A stretch of DNA of 64,000 nucleotides from positions 1 through 64,000 of the forward strand of contig CALAMG010000039.1 of NCBI GenBank assembly GCA_937925715.1, given 5' to 3'. Shown here piece after piece: positions 42,098 to 51,732 of the stretch. Numbering within the stretch: position 1 is the stretch's first letter; each line of letters begins with the position of its first letter. A program made the position numbers and the translations under genes. The DNA is from an uncultured Collinsella sp. GTDB lineage: Bacteria; Actinomycetota; Coriobacteriia; Coriobacteriales; Coriobacteriaceae. The notes below the pieces were generated by a model, which had not been told where the DNA came from, ran no database searches, and worked only from the letters and a program-made list of their open reading frames with translations.

Positions 42098-42973
42098 TCA
42101 TTTTCCAAGCCAATTTTTGAACCACCACTCCATGGAGCGGCTCATCTCGGCCATAAAGGGACTCGTGTGCTTACGGGTATAGATGTCCACGACGCGCTCC
42201 CCCACCTCGCGGGCATGCGGACGGAACATCGCGTCCATCTCGGCCGCCTGCGCGTCCATGGTCGCGGCATCGGCGCGGCAGTAGCGCTCCTCGTGCACCA
42301 GGTTCACCACGGGATGCGCAATGGCCGGACGCTCCTTACGGGGCGTGCCGATGATGAGCATCGACAGCGGCATGGTATAGGGCGGCAAGTCCAGCAGCTC
42401 GGCAACTTCCTCGGCATTCTCGACGATATCGCCGATGTAGCAGCTCCCCAGCCCCAGGGCCTCGGCGGCAACCACGGCGTTTTGCGCAGCGATCACGGTG
42501 TCCTGGGCCGCGATGGCAAAGTCGCCCAAACCCGGCGCGCGGCGGGGCGCCTTGCCCGTACGCTCGACAAACTCGGGCTCAAAGCAGCCCACGTGCTCAA
42601 ACAGATCGATCCACTTGGCATAATCGACCACAAATATTAGTGCCCAGGGCGCCTTGGCGATCATGGGCTGGTGATCGCACAGGTCGGCGAGGCGGTCCAG
42701 CGTAGCCTGCTCGCGAATGCTTACGATGGAATACATCATCATGGCGCCCGCCGACGGCGCGCGACTCGCCGCATGCAAGATCGCCGCCCGCTGCTCGTCG
42801 GTCACCGCCACGGGACGGTCGTCGTCATCACGCGCGAAGGCACGCGTGGACGAGCGGTGTTCCAAGATGTCCAGCGCCGCGTTGCCCGTAGTCTCGACCG
42901 GATAGCCGCCCGCGTCCACGCCCACAGCTCCGCCGCAGTACTCGGTGCCCGTCATACAAACCTGCTCGCCCAT
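42098..42973 (-). CDS. Nitroreductase family protein
   Basis: This 291-residue FMN-dependent oxidoreductase has the nitroreductase-fold markers HRSSTRAF near residue 38, RAPSAGAMMMYSIV near 71, a DTVIAAQNAVVAAEALGLGSCYIGDI stretch near 160 and PLSMLIIGTPRKER near 200. The C-terminal 70 residues form an extension beyond the core. Reduction of nitro groups or quinones at the expense of NAD(P)H is typical, though several members are dehalogenases or iodotyrosine-type enzymes. The start is supported by GAGGA. Confidence 0.88.
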   Translation of the reverse strand: MGEQVCMTGTEYCGGAVGVDAGGYPVETTGNAALDILEHRSSTRAFARDDDDRPVAVTDEQRAAILHAASRAPSAGAMMMYSIVSIREQATLDRLADLCDHQPMIAKAPWALIFVVDYAKWIDLFEHVGCFEPEFVERTGKAPRRAPGLGDFAIAAQDTVIAAQNAVVAAEALGLGSCYIGDIVENAEEVAELLDLPPYTMPLSMLIIGTPRKERPAIAHPVVNLVHEERYCRADAATMDAQAAEMDAMFRPHAREVGERVVDIYTRKHTSPFMAEMSRSMEWWFKNWLGK

Positions 42974-43186
42974 AGCTCTATCCTCGCTAATTCTTTAAGA
43001 AGCCTTTACGTTTCCGTGTAATTCCCGTCCATTATCGCGCAGGCCGCCACTACATTGCGCCACACCGCCGCACGTGCGCGTTAATATGGCTGGTTGTTGT
43101 GCGCAGCCACCAATTGCAGCGCATATCTTGGTAACAATCGGGTAAACCCCCGCTTTCGTACGTTTTAGTTTGTGAGGAGTCTCAGC

Positions 43187-45487
43187 ATGTTCGCTGCCGC
43201 CATCTCGCTCGTCGGTCTTGCGGCGACCGTCTACCTTGTCTTGCGCGAGGCCAAGGCCATTCGCGCTCAGTCGGGCACCGTTGCCAAAAGCGCTCTTGGG
43301 TGGAGCGTCGTCTTCGGCCTGTTCCAGGTCTTTTTGACTATTTGGGGCGCCATTGGCCTCGTCGCCCAAAACGAGCCGCTCGCCTTTGTGATGCTCATCC
43401 TGACCAACGCCATCCTCACCGGCTGCGCTTGGGCCAGCATCGCACGCGACCGCATCGCCCCGCGCGTCTTTGCGTTCGCCGCGCCCGACGCCCCCGCCCC
43501 CACCGGCAAGCTCGCCCGTCTGCGCGGCGCCTTTGTGGGCAAGCCACTCGTCGCCGCCGTCCTGTGTCTGCTGCTCGCCGGCGTCTTTGCGCTGCTGGGC
43601 ATGGAAGTCTCGTCCAACCACGACTTTACCTGGGTCTACCCCCTGTGCATCCTGCTCGAGTGGGCCATCATCACCGTGCTCATGACCGGCTTGTTCTTCC
43701 TGTTCCAGCGCCACGGCGCAGCTCCGGCCGTCCTGGCCTTCGCCCTCTTTATCCTGGGCATTGCCGAGTTCTTCGTCATCACGTTTAAATCCATGCCCAT
43801 CCAGCCGGGCGACCTTTCGGCCATCTCCACCGCCGCCGCAGTCGCCGGCAACGGCTACACCTTCTCGATCTCGCTGTTCTGCGTGCTGTCCATGGGCTTT
43901 ACCGCCATCGCCATGCTGCTATGCGAGTACGCCGGCCTGGTCGCGCCGCATCGCCAGAAGGGCGCCGCCAACGCCAAGCGCATGCTGCTCACCAACCTGC
44001 TCGTCGCCGTGCTGTGCCTGGGCGGCGTGACCGCGCATGTTACGCTCATCGACTACTACAACACTCTCGGCATCACCGTCTACACCTGGCGCCCGCTCGA
44101 GAGCTACTGGCGCGAGGGCTACCTGCCCGCTTTCATTAGCGCAGCGCAGTCCATCAAGCCGCCCAAACCCGCCGACTACTCCGTCGACGATGCCAAGGCC
44201 ACGCTCAAAAAGTACGCCAAGGCCTACGACAAGTCCGACGCGGCCAAGAGCGACGAGCGCGCCGCCGCCGAGGACCAATTCGACAGCGAGAAGCCCACGG
44301 TCATCGCCATCATGAACGAGACCTTCTCGGACCTGTCCATCTACCAGAACATGCGCGCCGGCTACGAGGGCCCGCAGTACTTTAAGAACCTGTCCAACTG
44401 CCTCAGCCGCGGCAAGCTCTATGTGAGCGCCTACGGCGGCGGTACCGCCAATACCGAGTTTGAGTTTATGACCGGCAACTCCATGGCCAACCTGGGCTCG
44501 GGCGTGTACCCCTACACCATCTACAACATGGAGACAACCGGGAACCTGGCAGAGCAGTTCAAGTCGCTCGGATATTCCACCACGGCCATGCATCCCAACC
44601 ACGCCACCAACTGGAACCGCGAGAACGTCTACAAGGACTTTGGCTTTGACCAGTTCCTGTCCATCAACGATTTCCAGGGCGCCGATACCCTACGCGGCAT
44701 GGTGACCGACCAGGCTACCTACGACAAGATTCTTGAGCTGCTCGACCAGAACGCCGATCCGCAGTTTATCTTCGACGTGACCATGCAGAACCACTCGGGC
44801 TACGATACGGGCCTGCTGCCGGTCGACAAGCAGATGCACCTGAACATCGACACGACCGACCTAGACGCCAAGACCATCGAGGACGGCACGCTCTCCGATG
44901 TCGACGAGTACGTCTCGTGCATCGAGCAGTCCGACCAGGCGCTGCGTTACTTCCTCAACGCCCTGAGCAAACTCGACCGCAAGGTGGTCGTGGTGTTCTG
45001 GGGCGACCATCAGCCGTTCTTCCCGTCCAAATTCAACGATAAGTGGTTTACCGGCGAGGACGACGCCACCCACCAGGAGCGCTTGTGGCAGACCGACTAC
45101 ATCATTTGGGCTAACTACGACGTTGCCGGCTGCAACCAGACGAGCGAGGTCGACGACCTGTCCACCAACTACCTGTCCACGCAGCTTATGCAGCTGATCG
45201 GCGCACCGCTGACCGACTACCAGAAGGCGCACATGACGCTGCGCGAATCGCTGCCCGCTATCAACTCGGTGGGCTACGAGGACGCCAGCCTGCGCTGGGC
45301 GCTTTCCTCCAACGTCACCGGTGACGACGCCGATGCCGCAGCCGCAACCAAGGCGCGCGAGGATTACGCCAAGATGCAGTACTACGAGATGTTCCGTGAC
45401 GGCAAGAATGTGTACACCGAGCACTTCCAGACCGAGGCCAACGAGACCGACCCCAACCTGGCACCGGGTACGACCAAGATCAAGTAG
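43187..45487 (+). CDS. LTA synthase/phosphoglycerol transferase-like sulfatase-family membrane protein
   Basis: This 766-residue protein has five or more hydrophobic N-terminal segments up to residue about 300 and an extracellular alkaline-phosphatase-fold domain. The latter contains VIAIMNETFSDLSIY with a metal-binding Glu, GGGTANTEFEFMTG with the nucleophile Thr, and VVFWGDHQPFFP near residue 600. LtaS and MdoB proteins transfer glycerol phosphate to cell-surface polymers. The GAGGAG site supports ATG at 43187. It is followed by a nested hairpin and the 61-bp array. Confidence 0.92.
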   Translation: MFAAAISLVGLAATVYLVLREAKAIRAQSGTVAKSALGWSVVFGLFQVFLTIWGAIGLVAQNEPLAFVMLILTNAILTGCAWASIARDRIAPRVFAFAAPDAPAPTGKLARLRGAFVGKPLVAAVLCLLLAGVFALLGMEVSSNHDFTWVYPLCILLEWAIITVLMTGLFFLFQRHGAAPAVLAFALFILGIAEFFVITFKSMPIQPGDLSAISTAAAVAGNGYTFSISLFCVLSMGFTAIAMLLCEYAGLVAPHRQKGAANAKRMLLTNLLVAVLCLGGVTAHVTLIDYYNTLGITVYTWRPLESYWREGYLPAFISAAQSIKPPKPADYSVDDAKATLKKYAKAYDKSDAAKSDERAAAEDQFDSEKPTVIAIMNETFSDLSIYQNMRAGYEGPQYFKNLSNCLSRGKLYVSAYGGGTANTEFEFMTGNSMANLGSGVYPYTIYNMETTGNLAEQFKSLGYSTTAMHPNHATNWNRENVYKDFGFDQFLSINDFQGADTLRGMVTDQATYDKILELLDQNADPQFIFDVTMQNHSGYDTGLLPVDKQMHLNIDTTDLDAKTIEDGTLSDVDEYVSCIEQSDQALRYFLNALSKLDRKVVVVFWGDHQPFFPSKFNDKWFTGEDDATHQERLWQTDYIIWANYDVAGCNQTSEVDDLSTNYLSTQLMQLIGAPLTDYQKAHMTLRESLPAINSVGYEDASLRWALSSNVTGDDADAAAATKAREDYAKMQYYEMFRDGKNVYTEHFQTEANETDPNLAPGTTKIK

Positions 45488-45507
45488 CGGGTCTATCGAC
45501 CTGGTTC

Positions 45508-45636
45508 GTCTGCCCGGCGACGCGGAACGTAAGATTCCCTGCTCGGACAGTCCTGCTCGCACGGAGAGCACATTAAGTGCTCTCCGGCTCGTGCGGAACT
45601 CGCGATGAACCTTACGTTCCGCGTCGCCGGGCAGAC
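45508..45636. repeat. Nested hairpin with perfect 26-bp outer arms
   Basis: GTCTGCCCGGCGACGCGGAA (45508-45527) and six more bases pair perfectly with 45611-45636. Inside lie CCTGCTCGGACAGTCCTGC, an inner stem GGAGAGCACattaaGTGCTCTCC and GTGCGGAACTCGCGATGAAC. The two inner flanks recur, inverted, in the element at 50883-51011, but the outer arms do not. It directly follows the LTA-synthase-like gene. Confidence 0.85.
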
Positions 45637-45690
45637 GCCTCGGTGTTGAATCGCGGCTTGTCATGAGAGCATCCGCAACATATGTAAGTT

Positions 45691-45718
45691 GAAGGCCACG
45701 TCATGTGGCCTTCTTTGT
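45691..45718 (+). terminator. Terminator-like hairpin GAAGGCCAC/GTGGCCTTC
   Basis: GAAGGCCACgtcatGTGGCCTTC followed by TTTGTTT is a compact hairpin with a T-rich tail. Its stem is nearly the same as the inner stem of the nested hairpin at 50883-51011. It may end transcription of the LTA-synthase-like gene. Confidence 0.65.
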
Positions 45719-45720
45719 TT

Positions 45721-46079
45721 GCGGAAAGTGTGTCCCGGAATTCTTGTCTGGAATGGGATGCAGTTTCCGCTTGGGACCCGATTGGGAAAGTGTGTCCCAC
45801 TATTCAGCTGGATTCCGGGATGTATTTTCCGGTTGAGGCTCGTTGGGAAAGTGCGTCCCACTTTGGGGGCTGATTCTGGGACGTGGTTTCCGGTTGGCTC
45901 TCATTGGGAAAGTTCATCCCATTTCTCAGCCTAATTATGGGACGCAGTTTCCCGTTGAGGACCCTTTGGGAAAGTGTGTCCCGGTCTGGGCGCTCAAACT
46001 GGGATGGATTTTCCGGATGAGGGCTTGACGGAAAATGTGTCCCGTTCCGGGCGCTAATTGTGGAATGCAGTTTCCGCTT
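45721..46079. repeat. 61-bp palindromic tandem array 2 (six units)
   Basis: Six diverged units hold the pair GGGAAAGTGYRTCCC / TGGGAYGYRNTTTCCG, the two motifs about 16 bp apart and the units joined by about 13 bp that often read GTTGAGGNCTCGTT-like. Period is 60-61 bp. The pairing ends are far better kept than the spacers. The array lies just beyond the 3' end of the large surface-protein gene. Confidence 0.85.
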
Positions 46080-46100
46080 GCGGAGTCTCCACTCAACAGA

Positions 46101-46140
46101 AAACCCGGGTGGCCTGTTTTTTGGCTACCCGGGTTTTTGG
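46101..46140. terminator. Bidirectional terminator after the surface-protein gene
   Basis: AAACCCGGGTGGCC (46101-46114) pairs with GGCTACCCGGGTTT (46123-46136) around a T-rich loop and is followed by TTTTGGG. On the minus strand the tail is weaker (TTTTCTG), but the stem is strong; it fits termination of the surface-protein gene. Confidence 0.75.
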
Positions 46141-46164
46141 GTTGTCGATATGTTCGACTGGCTA

Positions 46165-49100
46165 CTAGTGGGTCTTGCGGCGCTTGATCAGCATGATGAG
46201 GGCTATCACTACGAGCGTTGCTCCCGCTGCTGCTGCGGTGGCGACTAGGGCGAATGTTTGGTCGCCGGTGTTTGCGAGGTTCTTCGCTGTGGTCGTAGTC
46301 TTGACCTTGGTGTCGATCTTAGCTCCGTTGTCGGACTTGGGCTTGTCCGGGTTCGTCGGGGTCTCAGGAGTCTCGGGGTCCTTTGAGCCTTCGGAATCGG
46401 TTGGGCCGGCGGTGTTTACCAGCGTATGGTCCAGGAACTTCTTGGCGCCCGCACTTGCCTGTGAGAACAGGCGGCGCGTGCGGATCGGGGTGGCGTTCAC
46501 CGTTGTGGGCGCCGTCTCCTCGGCCTCGATATTCACGAGCGTCGTGCCGGTGTCGAGGCCCACGTCGTTGTATCCCACGTGGCAGTAATACTGCGCACCG
46601 TCATCGTCTGCGGTCAGGTCAATCTCGAGCTTTGAGGCCGTTCCAGCCGCGAGGTTGCCATCGGCACCCACGAGCTTAAACTCTGTCTCGCCGCGGCCCT
46701 TGCGGTACCACATATAGGTCGGTGCCAGCCCTGTTTCGCTATCGTCGGCACCGAGTTGCTTTACATGGCCAATCGCCGAGAGTGTCAGGTGGCTTCCCGC
46801 CGCGCGCTCAACCGAAGAGTCGTATCCAAGATCCGACCCCTCCGCAGCATCCGCCGCAGGTCCGCTCACGGTCATCGTCATGCCATCGGGCATGGTCTTG
46901 GCCGTGATGATTGCCGAGCGAATACCTGTTTCGGTCGTGGATCCATTCTTAACGGCGGCGATGGCGAATCGATACTCCGTATTGGGCTGCAGCCCATCCC
47001 ACTTGAGCGAGGTCTGCGTGTTGTCGGCAATCTTCCAGCTATTGACGACCGCATCCGCCGCATTGCTCTGCAGCATGCCCACGCCGTAGCTAAAGCCACT
47101 CTTGTTTGCGAGTACATCGTCCCAGCTAAACGTAACGCTGGTCGAATCGACGGCGTTTGCCGTAAAGCCCGTCACGGCCGGCGCGTCGGGCATCTCGACG
47201 TCCTTAACGTCATAGCCCACGATCCAGAACTGGTCGGTGTCCTTGGTGCCGAGCTTGTCGCCCGAGTCTGCCTCGAACTTGTCGACATCCACCGCGTTGA
47301 CGCCCAGACGCCACACAAAACCGTACTTGCCCTGCGCGGCCTCAGGCAGGTTGTCGACGGTGCCGCCGTATTCGGTCGATTCACTCGAGGAGTTACCCGT
47401 AGTAAAGCCGGCGTTGGCACCAAAGCACAGGCCGCCAAACAACTCGTGCTTTGCGAGCTTCGCGCCCATGACAACGCTGCCGTTCAGCGTCAAGCCGAGC
47501 TCGAGCTCCTGCTCCTTGCCCTCCTCGACTTCGATGGTCTGCTCAATGCTCGCCCCCGACTGCGCGGCGGCGCCGTTAAACCCATCGTGCGTGTAGGCGC
47601 GCGTTACGCCAGGCTTGCCCAGGCCAAAGGAATCCCCAACGGGAGTCTCGCCGTTGAGCGTCGTTTGATAGGTTCCGGGTTCTCCCGACCGGTTGGTCAA
47701 AAAGTAGCTGAGCGGCGTCATATTGTGCTGTTTGGCAATGCGGTCATAGGCCTCGACATTAACGACCGAGGTCTGCGCGCCGAGCGACACGGGCGCCGCC
47801 ATCACGCCCTTGCCACCAGTTTCCTCATTTTCGATCTCATACTCGTAATAGACCATCGGAATCGTGTAGAGCACGGCCTTGTCACCCTCGCCGGCATGCG
47901 ACTCATAGCTTACGCTTGCGCTGACCGTGCGCTCGCTCCGGTAGTCATAGCATCCCTCGGCGGCAAAATCGACTGAAGCATTCATCGCGACCAGGGGCGG
48001 ACCGGTCTGCACCTCGACGGCAACGCCCAACTCGGCGCCAATGGTATAGCCCTGGGATGTCCCCGTGCCCTTTTCCTCTCCGTATGACGTGCCGCCCAAC
48101 ACCAGATAGCCGTATGCCTGCTCCAGATCCTCAACATAGGGCGCATCCTGCAGCACGGCAAGCACGCGCGGGTTGGTATAGACCTTGTAGCGGTCCTTGT
48201 ACGTGATCTTGACGCTGTCGTTGTCGACATCGGGCAGCGCGAGCGAGATAAATGTGCCGTAGGTAGTGCCGCGACGGTTGCTCTCGCTAATCACCTGCTC
48301 CTCGCCGCGGCGCACCTTTCCGTTCTCGTCGAGCGAAAAATGCGAGGCGGTCATCCAATAGTAGTCATCGTTCTTGCGCAGGTCCTCGTCGCGGTGCTTG
48401 CCCACCACGGCGATAAAGCTCTCGTTATAGCGGTCCGAACCCGAGACGCTGCCCGCCTTGACGTCGCTGATCCACACCTGCTCTATACCCTTGTGGTCAT
48501 GCTTGTTGCTGCTGTTGTATTGCTGACCGCTCATGCTCATGGTTCCGACCATGGACCCCAAGCCCTGAGCCCCGCTCTGTGCCGTGTTGCAGGCAAAGTC
48601 GCGGAACACATCGCCGCCCACGAGCACCTCGTCGACCGCCAGCTGCTCGGACAGGCCGTCAAGGTTGGCAGTGGCAAGGGCAATAGGCGCCAAGGTGCAC
48701 GGATAGCGCTTATCCTGAGCGCTATCCTTCCATGCGCTGTTGGGCACATGCATCAGCCCATAGGAGGCGAGGAGCCCGTCTCTGTATTCCTTGCAATCGG
48801 AAAGCTTGAACTCGCCAGACTCCGAGTCAAAATACGCGTAGCGGTACAGCGCGCCGTACAGCCCCTTGCTGCCGTCAGAAGCGCCGTAATCAAAAGCGCT
48901 GCGTTGCCAGTCATAGCCCGCAAGAATAAGGCCCGTGACGGTTTCACCCGTCTTCTTTCCTTCTTCATCGTAGGCGGCAAACGTGCCGAACGTCGCATTC
49001 GCAGCGACCATGGTCTTGCCGTTCGCGGAGAGGGAGATTGCGCCCGCGTCGCCCAGAGCATCGACATGGACGAGCGCACCCTTGGATGCATCCCACGAAA

Positions 49101-50253
49101 ACAGCTCGCAATGCGTCGACTTATCAATATTCTTCTTGCCGTAGGGTGCCGAGACCACGATGGCGAGGTCATCGCAAAAATCGCGATCGAGGTCGCCGGC
49201 CGCTAGCGAAACGACAGGAGCTGACTGAAGCTGCGTCCAGGAGTCGTTCCCGCCCTTGTTGTGCGTGGTGTAGTCCGCGGCGTTACCGGCATCGATCTTG
49301 ACGACGCTTTGCTTCCAGTTGCCGCCCTCCAAGTCATACATGTCGACTACAGCCTTGCGCACGCCGTTCTCGTCGACATAGCAGCCCGCGTAGACAAAAA
49401 GCTCGTCGACGCCGTCGCCATCGACATCGCCCGCCTCGACATCAAAGACGGCGTCGTGCTCTTGCAGGTAACCGGCATCCAGGTACTTAAAACGGCCTTC
49501 GTACATCATATTAGTGTTGACCGTCACCGGCAGGTGTGTGTCGAGAGTGCGCGTGCGCCCGTTGCTAAACGAGTAGAGGACCAGCTCAACCTTTCCGGCG
49601 TATGACTTGCCGTCAATCGTCGTGGAGGAACTGTCGCCGTAGGCACGGAGCTCGGCAACGCGGCTCTTTTTGCCCGTGCTGGCGTCGCTGCAGAACTCAA
49701 CACTCGTGGCGTGAATGCCCGAGAAACCGTTGTTGTCGTTGGCGAGTACTGTTGAGGACTCATTGTTGCTTAGGTACGACCAGGTGCCGCCACCGTAGTC
49801 GCTATGCTTGTAGAGATCGCTGTTCGTATCGAAGTTGTTGACGTTTTGCCAGAACTTTGCGGCGCCCCACACACTTCCATAGCCATCGGTGAGTTTGCTG
49901 CTGCCGCCAATGTCACCGCGCTCGACGTTCTCGAGCTTGTCGCGCAGAGTGTAGCGATTGCCATGGCTACCGTTAGCTGCCATATAGACCTCGCTGCGCG
50001 TGGCAAACGTCGTGGGGGTATCAGTGGAATAGGGGCCAACGGTATCGGCCGGAATGTCCTCGCTCGTGCCCAGACCCAGGGCTTGATAATCCTGCTCGGT
50101 CATATCGGTGATTGCGGGCGCGTCTGCCGCCTGGGCAACCTGGGGCGTGGCCGTGAAGCAGGCGGCGCTCGTGGCGATCAACGCAGCAAGCGCCGCCGTC
50201 CCAACAAGCGGGATTTTCGACAGCCTACGGATACGGGGGTGTGGAACGTACAT
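46165..50253 (-). CDS. Large wall-anchored surface protein with FG-GAP/VCBS-like, fibronectin and Ig-like domains
   Basis: This 1362-residue protein has a signal peptide (RRLSKIPLVGTAALAALIATSAACF...AQAAD). A long N-terminal part follows with several integrin-like Ca-binding loops (DVEAGDVDGDGVDELFV, LAAGDLDRDFCDD, SLALPDVDNDSV). Near residues 1010-1110 is a fibronectin type III-like domain (SVTFSWDDVLANKSGF, LQPNTEYRFAI), and then an Ig-like domain (PTYMWYRKGRG...QYYCHVG). The C terminus is a Pro/Lys-rich spacer and sorting signal LANTGDQ, hydrophobic helix and RRKTH tail, consistent with LAxTG sortase anchoring. I prefer ATG at 50253 (GAGG before it) over 50289. Tandem palindrome arrays flank the gene on both sides. 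Confidence 0.88.
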   Translation of the reverse strand: MYVPHPRIRRLSKIPLVGTAALAALIATSAACFTATPQVAQAADAPAITDMTEQDYQALGLGTSEDIPADTVGPYSTDTPTTFATRSEVYMAANGSHGNRYTLRDKLENVERGDIGGSSKLTDGYGSVWGAAKFWQNVNNFDTNSDLYKHSDYGGGTWSYLSNNESSTVLANDNNGFSGIHATSVEFCSDASTGKKSRVAELRAYGDSSSTTIDGKSYAGKVELVLYSFSNGRTRTLDTHLPVTVNTNMMYEGRFKYLDAGYLQEHDAVFDVEAGDVDGDGVDELFVYAGCYVDENGVRKAVVDMYDLEGGNWKQSVVKIDAGNAADYTTHNKGGNDSWTQLQSAPVVSLAAGDLDRDFCDDLAIVVSAPYGKKNIDKSTHCELFSWDASKGALVHVDALGDAGAISLSANGKTMVAANATFGTFAAYDEEGKKTGETVTGLILAGYDWQRSAFDYGASDGSKGLYGALYRYAYFDSESGEFKLSDCKEYRDGLLASYGLMHVPNSAWKDSAQDKRYPCTLAPIALATANLDGLSEQLAVDEVLVGGDVFRDFACNTAQSGAQGLGSMVGTMSMSGQQYNSSNKHDHKGIEQVWISDVKAGSVSGSDRYNESFIAVVGKHRDEDLRKNDDYYWMTASHFSLDENGKVRRGEEQVISESNRRGTTYGTFISLALPDVDNDSVKITYKDRYKVYTNPRVLAVLQDAPYVEDLEQAYGYLVLGGTSYGEEKGTGTSQGYTIGAELGVAVEVQTGPPLVAMNASVDFAAEGCYDYRSERTVSASVSYESHAGEGDKAVLYTIPMVYYEYEIENEETGGKGVMAAPVSLGAQTSVVNVEAYDRIAKQHNMTPLSYFLTNRSGEPGTYQTTLNGETPVGDSFGLGKPGVTRAYTHDGFNGAAAQSGASIEQTIEVEEGKEQELELGLTLNGSVVMGAKLAKHELFGGLCFGANAGFTTGNSSSESTEYGGTVDNLPEAAQGKYGFVWRLGVNAVDVDKFEADSGDKLGTKDTDQFWIVGYDVKDVEMPDAPAVTGFTANAVDSTSVTFSWDDVLANKSGFSYGVGMLQSNAADAVVNSWKIADNTQTSLKWDGLQPNTEYRFAIAAVKNGSTTETGIRSAIITAKTMPDGMTMTVSGPAADAAEGSDLGYDSSVERAAGSHLTLSAIGHVKQLGADDSETGLAPTYMWYRKGRGETEFKLVGADGNLAAGTASKLEIDLTADDDGAQYYCHVGYNDVGLDTGTTLVNIEAEETAPTTVNATPIRTRRLFSQASAGAKKFLDHTLVNTAGPTDSEGSKDPETPETPTNPDKPKSDNGAKIDTKVKTTTTAKNLANTGDQTFALVATAAAAGATLVVIALIMLIKRRKTH

Positions 50254-50403
50254 GAGGGACCTCGCTTTATTCGAGTGGAGTGGACTCATTTTTGCAAATG
50301 ATACATCCGATGCCCGATATCACGTGTCTCATTTTCGCCAACGGCGTGTCTCATTTTTGAGAATCCGAGATGCCGCGGAAATCTTATCCAGCTCAAAGGC
50401 CAT

Positions 50404-50830
50404 TTCTGGGATGTATTTTCCGTCGAGTGCCTCATCGGGAAACTGCATCCCATTTCAAGCGTCGATTCTGGGACGCACTTTCCCCTTAGACCCTCAACCG
50501 GAAACCGCATCCCACTTTGAGCGCAAATTCCGGGATGCATTTTCCGCTTGAGCCTCATTGGGAAACGGCGTCCCACTTTGAGGGCTGATTGTGGGATGCA
50601 TTTTCCGGTTTTGCTCTCATTGGGAAAATGCATCCCGTTTCTTGACCGAATAATGGGACGCAATTTCCCGTTGGAGCGCCTTTGGGAAAGTGTGTCCCAC
50701 TTCGACCGCCCAGAGTGGGATGCACTTTCCGCAAAGCACCTCAACGGGAAACTACGTCCCATTCCAAAGGCAAATTCCGGGACGTATTTTTCGAAAGCCT
50801 GCCCATCCGGAAAGCCCGTCCCACTTTGGA
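50404..50830. repeat. 61-bp palindromic tandem array 3 (about seven units)
   Basis: The array begins with a half unit (TGGGATGTATTTTCCG), has about six full units and ends with a half unit (CCGGAAAGCCCGTCCCA). Consensus ends GGGAAA..TCCCA and TGGGA..TTTCCG equal those of arrays 1 and 2. It occupies the region upstream of the surface-protein gene, where its promoter should lie. Confidence 0.85.
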
Positions 50831-50882
50831 CGCATCCGGGCACGGAACCATCGACCTATCAGGCCTCCCATCAATAAAGAGG

Positions 50883-51011
50883 CGTCCTCCCGGACGGCGG
50901 GGCACGAAGTTCATCGCGAGTTCCGCACGCAAAGAAGGCCACTTAATGTGGCCTTCGTCTTGCGCAGGACTGTAGAGCAGGGAACTTCGTGCCCCGACGC
51001 CCGGGAGGACG
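50883..51011. repeat. Nested hairpin with 30-bp outer arms
   Basis: CGTCCTCCCGGACGGCGGGG and ten more bases (50883-50912) pair with 50982-51011 with two mismatches. Inside are GTTCATCGCGAGTTCCGCAC, an inner stem AAGGCCACttaatGTGGCCTT and GCAGGACTGTAGAGCAGGGA. These inner flanks are the inverted counterparts of those at 45508-45636, whereas the outer arms are unrelated. Confidence 0.85.
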
Positions 51012-51053
51012 TTTCATTTAGAAAGATGGACCGACCGCCGTCAGCGATGGGAG

Positions 51054-51605
51054 CTACTCCCCCAGCACGGCCTTTTTGGCGGCTGCAGCCATGTTGTCCA
51101 GATCTTCCTTGGTGGGGTGATCCTTTGCGGCGACCCAGTTATCGAGCAGCATCTTAAAGCGGACATTGTCGGGATCTTGCTCGAGCGTGGCCTCGTAGCG
51201 CTGCTTGACCGCGGGACCCATCTTGCCCTGGCACATTGCCCAACCCACAAGCTCGGCATCCTCGGCCAAATTGGAGGTCACGCGATTGATAATCTGCTGA
51301 TAATAGCTCTGGTCGGCGCCAAAACCGCAGGTACCAAAGAGGAAAACGCGCTTGCCGTGCAGAGCGGAGAGCAGCGCGGCAACCGAAGGCGTGCACGCGC
51401 CCTTGTCGCACCAAAAACCGACGAGCACCGTGTCGGCCGCGCAGGCGCCCTGCGCCTCGAGCGCAACCTGATCTGCATCCGCATCGTCGCTCAACGCCGC
51501 GGCATGGACAAACTCAACGCCCGCAGCCTGCAGAGCGCGCTTGATCGCGCCCGAAACCATCCTGGTATTACCGCTCTTGCTGTTAACCACCAAAGAGCAC
51601 GTCAT
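51054..51605 (-). CDS. Flavodoxin family protein
   Basis: This 183-residue protein has a flavodoxin-like fold: the phosphate-binding loop VVNSKSGNTRMVSGAIKRAL at residues 7-26, the FWCDKGACTPSVAALLSAL segment near 67 and VFLFGTCGFGADQSYY near 90. The C-terminal 60 residues are a charged helical extension. Such proteins carry electrons or serve as FMN-dependent reductase components. ATG at 51605 (GAGG ten bases upstream) is chosen over the GTG two codons before. No partner gene identifies its electron acceptor. Confidence 0.87.
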   Translation of the reverse strand: MTCSLVVNSKSGNTRMVSGAIKRALQAAGVEFVHAAALSDDADADQVALEAQGACAADTVLVGFWCDKGACTPSVAALLSALHGKRVFLFGTCGFGADQSYYQQIINRVTSNLAEDAELVGWAMCQGKMGPAVKQRYEATLEQDPDNVRFKMLLDNWVAAKDHPTKEDLDNMAAAAKKAVLGE

Positions 51606-51732
51606 AGTCACGTTGCCTCGTTTCCCCCAAAACTAAAGCCACTAATGCAATTTATTAGATGAATATCTTAGTACTAACGTGACAGATGTAAACCACCGTC
51701 TGTCGATTGATTAATTTGCCCCAAGGGCTTGC

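Noticed and set aside
45721..46079. CRISPR array
   Set aside because: The repeated units are diverged, the spacers between motifs are themselves conserved between units, the motifs are in alternating orientation, and there are no cas genes in the window.
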